DNA from: Mesorhizobium sp.
GTDB taxonomy: Bacteria; Pseudomonadota; Alphaproteobacteria; Rhizobiales; Rhizobiaceae
Direction of reading: 5' to 3'
Assembly (NCBI GenBank): GCA_030698645.1
Contig: JAUYMV010000011.1
Coordinates: 1-5,726 of the forward strand
Length of the DNA: 5,726 nt
Shown: positions 1 through 5,312 of the stretch, piece by piece
How the letters are laid out: each line of letters starts with the position of its first letter
Position numbering within the stretch: position 1 is the first letter of the stretch
Notes under the pieces: generated by a model
The model's database searches: none
Seen by the model: the letters and a program-made list of their open reading frames with translations, nothing else
Told to the model about the DNA's origin: nothing
Made by a program: the position numbers and the translations under genes

Positions 1-76
1 ATCGTCCTGAATTTGCCGTTGGCCGCGTTCTGCCACCCTTCACAGGCGCATCCTGCCGCGCCTCGCGTTTCGTCAC
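1..76 (-). CDS. Probable 5' end of an unidentified gene, cut by the left edge
   Basis: A reading frame on the minus strand starts with GTG at 76 and stays open for 25 codons to the window edge. It is preceded by a perfect GAGGAGG ribosome binding site at 85-91, eight bases before the start. An in-frame ATG at 97 is an alternative start but has only a GGGG run directly before it, so GTG is preferred. The encoded N-terminus begins MTKREARQDAPVKGG and is very basic and polar, with no membrane segment or signal peptide. Such basic leaders occur before the DNA-binding domain of many small regulators, but no family can be assigned from 25 residues. It lies 91 bases downstream of pcp on the same strand. 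The opposite strand is also open for 37 codons (1-114), so the call rests mainly on the ribosome binding site. Confidence 0.42.
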   Translation of the reverse strand, partial: MTKREARQDAPVKGGRTRPTANSGR

Positions 77-167
77 CGCTGCGGCCTCCTCGACCATCCC
101 CGAACAAGCGTTAACTCTGCCGGAGAAGAATTAACGATCCGCTAAGCATGATGTGCGCGAAAGCGTC

Positions 168-836
168 TCAGGCGCTTCGACCTCCGCAGCGCGTCGCCTG
201 GGCCGCCGCGACGCAGATCTCCATGATGGCGACGGCGCCGCGCAGCAGCTCTTCTTCGGTCAGTGAGGCGAGCCGCGATGCGCGGCGCGGCGGGATCGAG
301 GCCAACTGCGTATCGAGAAATGGCACGTGCACGAAGCCGGACATGGCCGGCCGGAAACCGTCGACGCCGCCGGTGCACGATTGGTAGAAGAGATAGTTGC
401 ACAGATAGGCGCCCGCATTGTCGGAGGTCTGCACCGGCAAACCGAGCCCGCGAAGCCTCTCCGCGATGGCGTCGAGGGGCAACGACGACCGCGCGGCGCG
501 CGGGCCGCCGACGGCGATGGCCGGCGTCCGCGGAACGAACCCCGCCGCGTCCGCCGCGCGCAGCGACGAGCGGTTGCGCGCGATGCGTTCCAGTCGGAAC
601 CCCTTTGCCGTCTCGGCCAGTCCGAAATGGATCGCGATATCCGGCCTGGCTTCCCCGCCAAGCGCGCCGAGCAGGCCCGGCATCGATTGATAGGCGACCG
701 GCAGCACACGGGTGACGAGATCGACGCCGTCGAAACCGGGCGCATCGCGCCGCAGTCGCTCCACCAGCACCTCCGACGGATTGACCGGCGCGCCCGGAAA
801 GGCGGAGAACCCGGTGACCAGCAGCCTGACATTCAT
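168..836 (-). CDS. pcp: Pyroglutamyl-peptidase I (peptidase family C15)
   Basis: This 222-residue cytosolic cysteine peptidase removes an N-terminal pyroglutamate from peptides. All family signatures are visible: the N-terminal TGFSAFPGAPVNPS (8-21), corresponding to the usual TGFxPF...NPS; the acidic site in RLERIARN with Glu83; the nucleophile in SDNAGAYLCNYLFY with Cys146; and the base in SGFVHVPF with His170. The catalytic Glu/Cys/His triad is therefore intact and the length is normal for the family (about 200-220). The ATG at 836 is chosen because the family's first beta strand (NVRLLVTGF) begins there and GGAGG lies seven bases upstream. An in-frame ATG at 929 would add 31 residues with no family counterpart. 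The gene is divergent from the channel gene and shows no operon partner upstream. Its role is probably peptide turnover or scavenging; this is inferred from the family. Confidence 0.93.
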   Translation of the reverse strand: MNVRLLVTGFSAFPGAPVNPSEVLVERLRRDAPGFDGVDLVTRVLPVAYQSMPGLLGALGGEARPDIAIHFGLAETAKGFRLERIARNRSSLRAADAAGFVPRTPAIAVGGPRAARSSLPLDAIAERLRGLGLPVQTSDNAGAYLCNYLFYQSCTGGVDGFRPAMSGFVHVPFLDTQLASIPPRRASRLASLTEEELLRGAVAIMEICVAAAQATRCGGRSA

Positions 837-843
837 GCGTCGA

Positions 844-848
844 CCTCC
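844..848 (-). promoter_or_regulatory. Ribosome binding site of pcp
   Basis: GGAGG on the minus strand, seven bases before the ATG at 836. It decides the pcp start in favour of 836 rather than the upstream in-frame ATG at 929. Confidence 0.8.
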
Positions 849-895
849 ATCGATCGGATGGCGATAGCAGGGTCCGGGCCGGAAGTCGCCGGGAT

Positions 896-909
896 GGCCC
901 GCCCGGGCC
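896..909. repeat. GC-only inverted repeat in the pcp leader/divergent region
   Basis: GGCCCG and CGGGCC arms (896-901 and 904-909) flank a CC centre. Read as RNA it could form a five-pair G:C stem with a four-base loop, upstream of the pcp ribosome binding site. It has no T-run, so it is not a typical terminator. In DNA this rich in G+C such a short repeat may be chance. Confidence 0.25.
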
Positions 910-924
910 GCCGCGCGACCTAAT

Positions 925-953
925 TTCACGGCATTTTGGCCGTCGGGCTATCT
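925..953 (+). promoter_or_regulatory. Candidate promoter for the CASTOR-like channel gene, with an inverted repeat in the spacer
   Basis: The stretch around 921-957 is the only A+T-rich pocket between pcp and the channel gene, so it probably holds the promoters of the divergent pair. A weak plus-strand match is TTCACG (925-930), a 17-base spacer and CTATCT (948-953). This would start transcription near 960 and give a leader of roughly 80 bases. The spacer holds an inverted repeat, ACGGC (928-932) and GCCGT (939-943) with ATTTTG between, which is where a repressor could bind. Both hexamers deviate from consensus, so this is a suggestion only. Confidence 0.25.
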
Positions 954-1038
954 AGCGGGCCGTGCAGGCGCTATGGCTCGGGAGCGCGGCACATCTGCCG
1001 GTCGGGGGCGACCGGCGCCGGCGCATCCGGGGCGGGCG

Positions 1039-2940
1039 ATGACCGAAAAAGTGCCGTTGGGCGACAGGCTTCGCTATGCCTTCGACAAGACCATGGCCGC
1101 CGGGCCGATCGCGCTCATCGGCTGGCTGGCCATCCTCTCCATTCTCATCATCGCCGCCGCCGCGCTGTTCCTGACGGTCACCCGCATCGCGCCGGAGGGC
1201 GGCGAGTCGCTCGGCTTCCTCGAGGCCTTCTGGGCGTCGCTGATGCGCACGCTCGACGCCGGCACCATGGGTGGCGACGCCGGCTGGCCGTTCCGCATCG
1301 TCATGCTGCTGGTCACGCTCGGCGGCATCTTCATCGTCTCCGCGCTGATCGGCGTGCTTTCGGCCGGCGTCGACAACAAGCTCGACGAACTGCGCAAGGG
1401 CCGCAGCCAGGTGCTGGAATCCGACCACACCGTCATCCTCAACTGGTCGCCGTCGATCTTCGACATCATCTCCGAACTCGTCATCGCCAATGCCAGCCGC
1501 GGTAAGCCGCGCATCGTCATCATGGCCGACAAGGACAAGGTCGAGATGGAGGACGAGATCGCCGCCAAGGTTGCCTCGCTCGGCAACACGCGCATCGTCT
1601 GCCGTAGCGGCGACCCGACCGACCTTTACGATCTCGCCATCGTCAATCCGCAAAAATCGCGCTCGATCATCGTCGTCTCGCCGGAAGGCGAGGACCCGGA
1701 TTCCCAGGTCATCAAGACGATCCTGGCGCTGGTCAACGATCCGAAGCGCCGAGCCGAGCCCTACAGGCTCGCCGCCGAAATCCGCGACGGCAAGAACGCC
1801 GAAGTCGCTCGCATCGTCGGCGGGCGCGAGGTCCAGCTGGTCCTGGCCGACGACCTCATCGCGCGCATCGTCGTGCATTCCAGCCGCCAGTCGGGCATCT
1901 CCGCGGTCTATTCCGAGCTGCTCGATTTCGACGGCTGCGAAATCTATACGGCCGAACAGCCCGACCTCGCCGGCAAGCAATTCGGCCAGGCGGTGATGGC
2001 CTATGACAGCTCCACGCTGATCGGTCTCTGCGACCGCAAGGGCAAGGTCTATCTCAACCCGCCGATGAAGCTGGTGATCCCCAAGGGGGTGAAGGCAATC
2101 ATCATCGCCGAGGACGACGCGGCGATCCGCTTCGCGGCGACCGCGCCGCAGATCGACGAGGCGGCGATCGTTGCGCCGCGCCGCCAGGAGCCCGGCCCGG
2201 AGAAGACGCTGATCCTCGGCTGGAACAGGCGCGGGCCGACCATCGCCCAGGAGCTGTCGCGATATGTCGCGCCCGGCTCCACGCTGACGATCGGCGCCTG
2301 GACGCCCGACATCGTCGAGGATGTTGCGTCCCTGCGCCTTCACGGCGAGAACCTGACCGTCGAGCATCGCGCCATCGACACCAGCAACCGCGGCGCGCTC
2401 GAAGCTCTCGACGTGCCGTCCTACGATCACGTGCTCGTTCTCGGCTACAGCGACCACATGGCGGCGCAGCCGGCCGACACGCGCACGCTGGTGACGCTGC
2501 TCCACCTGCGCAAGATCGCCGAGAATGCCGGCCACCATGTCGGCATCGTCTCGGAGATGACCGACGTGCGAAACCGCGAACTCGCCGAGGTCACCAAGGC
2601 CGACGATTTCGTCGTGAGCAACAGGCTGGTCAGCCTGATGCTCGCCCAGGCGTCGGAAAACGAGCATCTCGCCGCCATCTTCGACGACCTGCTCGACGAG
2701 AAGGGTTCCGAGATCTACATGCGTCCGGTCGGCGACTATGTCCGCCTCGGCGTGCCGGTGAACTTCCACACCATCGCCGATGCCGCCAGGCGGCGCGGCG
2801 AGGTCGCGCTGGGCTATCGCCGCAAGCGCGGCGACGATGCCGGCAATCGCGGCATGGGCGGCGTGGTGGTCAATCCGGTGCGCACCGACATGCTGACCTA
2901 CGAGGCCGCCGACCGCGTCGTCGTGCTCGCGCGGGATTGA
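1039..2940 (+). CDS. CASTOR/POLLUX-related putative ion channel
   Basis: A 633-residue inner-membrane protein built like an RCK-gated channel. Residues 22-48 form membrane helix 1. Residues 61-83 form a pore helix and loop with TLDAGTMGGDAGW (71-83) in the filter position. Residues 85-108 form membrane helix 2. After a charged linker (112-128) come two cytosolic RCK/TrkA-N-like domains. The first begins HTVILNWSPSIFDIISEL (130-147) and runs to about 355. The second begins KTLILGWNRRGPTIAQEL (389-406) and runs to the end. The second keeps a glycine-containing nucleotide-binding loop, while the first has a degenerate one (NWS in place of G-x-G). Two pore helices followed by tandem RCK domains is the plan of plant CASTOR and POLLUX, cation channels at the nuclear envelope that are needed for symbiotic calcium signals. 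The ion and ligand of the bacterial proteins are not established. The start at 1039 puts the family's N-terminus (PLGDRLRYAFD) close to residue 1; it has only a G-rich stretch (1029-1036) as ribosome binding site. The in-frame ATG at 973 would add 22 Arg/Gly/Pro-rich residues. No frameshift is seen. Confidence 0.88.
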   Translation: MTEKVPLGDRLRYAFDKTMAAGPIALIGWLAILSILIIAAAALFLTVTRIAPEGGESLGFLEAFWASLMRTLDAGTMGGDAGWPFRIVMLLVTLGGIFIVSALIGVLSAGVDNKLDELRKGRSQVLESDHTVILNWSPSIFDIISELVIANASRGKPRIVIMADKDKVEMEDEIAAKVASLGNTRIVCRSGDPTDLYDLAIVNPQKSRSIIVVSPEGEDPDSQVIKTILALVNDPKRRAEPYRLAAEIRDGKNAEVARIVGGREVQLVLADDLIARIVVHSSRQSGISAVYSELLDFDGCEIYTAEQPDLAGKQFGQAVMAYDSSTLIGLCDRKGKVYLNPPMKLVIPKGVKAIIIAEDDAAIRFAATAPQIDEAAIVAPRRQEPGPEKTLILGWNRRGPTIAQELSRYVAPGSTLTIGAWTPDIVEDVASLRLHGENLTVEHRAIDTSNRGALEALDVPSYDHVLVLGYSDHMAAQPADTRTLVTLLHLRKIAENAGHHVGIVSEMTDVRNRELAEVTKADDFVVSNRLVSLMLAQASENEHLAAIFDDLLDEKGSEIYMRPVGDYVRLGVPVNFHTIADAARRRGEVALGYRRKRGDDAGNRGMGGVVVNPVRTDMLTYEAADRVVVLARD

Positions 2941-2991
2941 GTTCTCGCTCCGCGGTTCGGGCAAACGACCAAGCGGCCCCTCGCCCAGCGG

Positions 2992-3570
2992 CTAGATCGA
3001 CGTCGCGGCCCGCGTCCAGCGCGTCAGCGTGACATTGTTGGCGGCATCGATCACCCGCGTCTCGACCGGCGTCATACCGCTTGCGGCGAGCGCGGCGCGC
3101 GGGTGGGCACTGGAGAAGCACGCCACCCCGCCTGGCAGCACGAGATCATTGACCTCGGCAAGCTCGAACGCATCGAACAGCGGCAGGAAGTGGTCGAACA
3201 CGCGCATGCCGCCCGTCACCGCGACGACGCCGTCGGGCAAATCCATCTCGTCCAGCACGTCGCCAAGCGCCATGCCGGCGGGATTGTAGAGCATCGCCAG
3301 GCGATCGGCCGCGTCAGCCGAGAAGCTCGCGACGGTGCCGGTGAACACCAGCCGCCGCCGCCCCGGATTGGGGTGCCGCCGATGGCCGAGACTGCCGACC
3401 ACGACGACGCTGGCGCGGTCGAGCGCCGTCTGGAACAGGGCGAAGTCCGCCTCGTTGCGCAAGCGCGGCGGCATAAGGCCCGCGGAATCGGCAATCATGC
3501 CGTCGGCCGAAACGATGGCATGGCCGACCACGGGGAACCGGCCGGAGCGGATGGGCGAACTGGCTGTCAT
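2992..3570 (-). CDS. RibD C-terminal-domain / dihydrofolate-reductase-like protein
   Basis: This 192-residue soluble protein resembles the dihydrofolate-reductase fold as used in the reductase half of RibD. Visible motifs are the first strand and loop VGHAIVSADGMIAD (15-28), a helix FALFQTALDRA followed by VVVVGS (43-60), the nucleotide-binding segment VAVTGGMRVFDHFLP (116-130), and NDLVLPGGVACF (141-152) near the C-terminus. These order and space like NADPH-dependent reductases of this superfamily, but it lacks the deaminase half of RibD and is not a canonical FolA. The substrate is unknown. GAGGGG (3573-3578) lies just before the ATG and is close to it. The gene follows the DJ-1/PfpI gene by 37 bases on the same strand, so co-transcription is likely. 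It converges on the channel gene with 51 bases between stop codons and no obvious terminator hairpin there. Confidence 0.68.
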   Translation of the reverse strand: MTASSPIRSGRFPVVGHAIVSADGMIADSAGLMPPRLRNEADFALFQTALDRASVVVVGSLGHRRHPNPGRRRLVFTGTVASFSADAADRLAMLYNPAGMALGDVLDEMDLPDGVVAVTGGMRVFDHFLPLFDAFELAEVNDLVLPGGVACFSSAHPRAALAASGMTPVETRVIDAANNVTLTRWTRAATSI

Positions 3571-3607
3571 CGCCCCTCATGCCCATCCGCGCGGCGGTCG
3601 GCAAGTC

Positions 3608-4216
3608 CTACGCGGCGCGCGACTGGGTCTCGCTGTGGTGGATCTGCGTTCCCAGCACCTTCAGGCATTCGCGCATGAACGCGGCGAGCGCCGTCCAGCC
3701 CTTGGCCGACACCATCGTGCCATCGACATAGGCGTCGGTCGGCGACAGGTCGATATAGGTCCCGCCGGCAAGCGTCACTTCGGGTTCGCAGGCGGCGAGC
3801 GCGGCGACCTTCTTGCCGCGCACCACGCCGTCGACGGCGATCAGGATCTGCACGCCGTGGCAGATCGTGAAGATCGGTTTCTTCGCTTCGTGGAAATGGC
3901 GCACCATCGCCTGTACGCGCTTGTCGGTGCGGATATATTCCGGTCCGCGCCCACCGGCGCAGTAGACCGCGTCATACTGCTCGGGACGGACCTCGGAAAA
4001 CGTCTTGTTGATGACGAAGTCGTGGCCGGGCTTTTCCGTATAGGTCTGGTGGCCCTCGAAATCGTGCAGCGAGGTCTTGATGATCTCTCCGGCCTTCTTG
4101 TCCGGACAGACCACGTGCACCGTGTGTCCCACCGCCTCCATTCCCTGCTGGAACACGAAGATCTCGTATTCCTCGGTGAATTCGCCGGTCAGCATCAGTA
4201 TCTTCTTGCCTGGCAT
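3608..4216 (-). CDS. DJ-1/PfpI family protein (class I glutamine-amidotransferase-like)
   Basis: A 202-residue cytosolic protein of the DJ-1/PfpI superfamily, whose members include proteases, chaperones and glyoxalase or deglycase enzymes. The sequence shows the first strand KKILMLTGEFTEEYE (4-18) with acidic residues where the family's conserved glutamate lies, the AGGRGPEYIR segment (87-96), and the nucleophile elbow TICHGVQIL (117-125) with Cys119 followed by His120. The late segment GTMVSAKGW (166-174) is also typical. Cys119 and His120 together with one of Glu15/16/18 fit a PfpI-type active site, but the activity cannot be fixed from sequence. The start at 4216 is chosen because AGGGG (4225-4229) sits eight bases upstream and the family strand begins at residue 4. 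An upstream in-frame ATG at 4339 adds 41 unlikely residues. The protein is about 30 residues longer than PfpI itself, with an insert around 45-70. It lies between fdxA and the reductase-like gene, all on one strand. Confidence 0.88.
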   Translation of the reverse strand: MPGKKILMLTGEFTEEYEIFVFQQGMEAVGHTVHVVCPDKKAGEIIKTSLHDFEGHQTYTEKPGHDFVINKTFSEVRPEQYDAVYCAGGRGPEYIRTDKRVQAMVRHFHEAKKPIFTICHGVQILIAVDGVVRGKKVAALAACEPEVTLAGGTYIDLSPTDAYVDGTMVSAKGWTALAAFMRECLKVLGTQIHHSETQSRAA

Positions 4217-4335
4217 GGTCGTTTCCCCTGGTTGATGCGGCCGTCTCGTTGCGGTCGGCTCGTCGGCGGGCAAACTAATGCAAGAATTCGATCGGAGCCA
4301 TACCTTTACGGCAGGCGCCGACATGAATTTGTAGG

Positions 4336-4347
4336 ACAAGTGCTTGT
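4336..4347. repeat. Short inverted repeat immediately after the fdxA stop codon
   Basis: ACAAG (4336-4340) and CTTGT (4343-4347) flank a TG centre, one base past the fdxA stop at 4349-4351. There is no T-run, and the two-base centre is too tight for a hairpin with the full stem, so it reads more like an operator than a terminator. It lies about 120 bases upstream of the DJ-1/PfpI start and could belong to that gene's control region. Confidence 0.25.
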
Positions 4348-4348
4348 G

Positions 4349-4687
4349 TCAGTCGCCCTCGCCCGGCTCCGGCGAAAAATACTTCTCGAACTTGCCTTCG
4401 ATGCCGTCGAAATCCTTCGCATCGGCGGGCGGCTCGCCCTTCTGCGTGATGTTCGGCCAGACCGAGGCGAAGTCGGCGTTGATCTTCAGCCACTTGTCGA
4501 GACCCGGCTCGGTGTCGGGCTTGATCGCGTCGGCCGGGCACTCCGGCTCGCAGACGCCGCAATCGATGCATTCGTCCGGATGGATCACGAGCATGTTCTC
4601 GCCCACGTAGAAGCAGTCGACCGGACACACCTCGATGCAATCCATGTACTTGCACTTGATGCAATTGTCGGTGACGACATAGGTCAT
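4349..4687 (-). CDS. fdxA: Seven-iron ferredoxin FdxA ([3Fe-4S][4Fe-4S])
   Basis: A 112-residue cytosolic electron carrier of the Azotobacter ferredoxin I type. Nine cysteines lie in the first 50 residues: Cys9, 12, 17, 21, 25, 40, 43, 46 and 50. By comparison with the Azotobacter protein (one residue offset), Cys9, 17 and 50 should hold the [3Fe-4S] cluster and Cys21, 40, 43 and 46 the [4Fe-4S] cluster, leaving Cys12 and Cys25 unligated. The [12 protein letters not shown] segment (40-51) is the second cluster motif. The tail (60-112) with [20 protein letters not shown] (61-80) is the characteristic C-terminal extension of this group. The start at 4687 matches the family's [10 protein letters not shown], with GGAG (4695-4698) seven bases upstream; an in-frame ATG at 4771 adds 28 residues without counterpart. 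Its redox partner is not visible here. It sits 232 bases after the S4-domain gene, enough room for its own promoter. Confidence 0.95.
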   Translation of the reverse strand: MTYVVTDNCIKCKYMDCIEVCPVDCFYVGENMLVIHPDECIDCGVCEPECPADAIKPDTEPGLDKWLKINADFASVWPNITQKGEPPADAKDFDGIEGKFEKYFSPEPGEGD

Positions 4688-4728
4688 CGGGCGGCTCCAG
4701 AGGCACGGCGAGGCGGGCGGACGCGATT

Positions 4729-4757
4729 GGGTAGCGGCTTTGCCGGCGGCGTGCAAG
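4729..4757 (-). promoter_or_regulatory. Weak candidate promoter for fdxA within the 232-base gap 4688-4919
   Basis: On the minus strand CTTGCA (RNA-sense, 4757-4752) is followed after 17 bases by CTACCC (4734-4729). The first resembles the alphaproteobacterial -35 element CTTGAC, while the second is a poor -10. Transcription would start near 4722 and leave a leader of about 35 bases. An octamer, GCTTTGCC on the plus strand, is repeated at 4737-4744 and 4762-4769, overlapping and flanking this site. The rest of the gap (4770-4919) shows no gene, RNA or clear terminator that I can support. Confidence 0.2.
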
Positions 4758-4919
4758 GGCCGCTTTGCCACAGGGAACGGCCTGCGGAGAATGCTATTCC
4801 AGCGAACCTTCCCCGTCCGCCCCGGTGCTGGTCCGCCGCGCAGGCGAGCCGAATATGGATGACTCTGGGAGCGCGCGCGGGTCTCTTCGCGCGGTGGCGG
4901 TCGGCAGGCGCCCGCCGCC

Positions 4920-5297
4920 CTACTCCTGGTCGCGCCACCGGTCCGTCAGGCGCCTGTCGCGCTTGGTCGGCCGCCCGGCGCCCGCGTCACGCAAGGCGAC
5001 ATCCAACCGCTCCTCCTTGGGCGTCGGCGGCGGCGTCAGATCCTCGTAGAGCGCGCGGGCTTCCTCGGCCGGCCCACGCCGCGTGCCGGGCAGCAGAACG
5101 CGATAGACGATCACGCGCCGCTCGAGCGAGATGGTCAGCCCGTCGCCGGGCTTCACGGGGAAGGCAGGCTGGTCGATCTTGGCCGAATTGACCCGCACGC
5201 CGCCGGTCTGCACGAGCTTTGCCGCCAGCGAACGGGATTTCACCACGCGCGCGAAGAACAGCCATTTGTCGATGCGCTGACTGCCGGCCGCCGCCAT
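4920..5297 (-). CDS. S4-domain RNA-binding protein, Hsp15-like
   Basis: A 125-residue basic protein. Residues 8-68 form an S4 RNA-binding domain, with the recognisable core [18 protein letters not shown] (8-25), [10 protein letters not shown] (28-37) and [10 protein letters not shown] (49-58). The C-terminal half is charged and ends with [14 protein letters not shown] (108-121), a tail seen in Hsp15-type proteins of alphaproteobacteria. Hsp15 of E. coli binds stalled 50S subunits that carry a nascent chain and helps recycle them; a similar ribosome-linked role is inferred, not shown. The ATG at 5297 is the only reasonable start because the domain begins at residue 8, yet there is no clear Shine-Dalgarno sequence. 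The upstream gene stops only 15 bases before it, so translation is probably coupled to that gene and the two likely share a transcript. Confidence 0.88.
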   Translation of the reverse strand: MAAAGSQRIDKWLFFARVVKSRSLAAKLVQTGGVRVNSAKIDQPAFPVKPGDGLTISLERRVIVYRVLLPGTRRGPAEEARALYEDLTPPPTPKEERLDVALRDAGAGRPTKRDRRLTDRWRDQE

Positions 5298-5312
5298 GAC
5301 GATCGGGCCGGC

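Noticed and set aside
161..177. Possible terminator hairpin at the end of pcp (AAGCG / CGCTT arms)
   Set aside because: The stem is only five base pairs, overlaps the pcp stop codon and coding end, and is not followed by a T-run on the minus strand.
327..923. A 198-codon plus-strand frame opposite pcp
   Set aside because: It is a shadow of pcp, whose catalytic motifs are all on the minus strand. The product is Arg/Gly-rich without any family signature.
973..1038. N-terminal extension of the channel from the upstream ATG
   Set aside because: The 22 extra residues are Arg/Gly/Pro-rich and have no counterpart in the family, and the ATG at 973 has no better ribosome binding site than the one at 1039.
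952..2964. A 670-codon open frame on the minus strand covering the whole channel gene
   Set aside because: It is exactly opposite the channel codons in the phase where stop codons would need TTA, CTA or TCA in the sense strand, codons that G+C-rich genomes avoid. Its product is an Arg/Asp/His/Gly-rich composition with no family features, whereas the plus-strand protein shows clear membrane and RCK domains.
2941..2991. Bidirectional terminator between the converging channel and reductase-like genes
   Set aside because: The AGCGGC copies there are direct rather than inverted repeats, and no stem with a T-run could be drawn in either direction.
4278..4334. An 18-codon plus-strand frame (ATG at 4278) in the fdxA/DJ-1 gap
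   Set aside because: It has no ribosome binding site, is very short, and its product resembles nothing recognisable; the gap is better explained as control region.
3335..5191. A 618-codon open frame on the plus strand opposite the reductase, DJ-1, fdxA and S4 genes
   Set aside because: It crosses four well-supported genes and their intergenic gaps. It is in the same stop-poor antisense phase for fdxA and DJ-1, and its product shows no recognisable domain.
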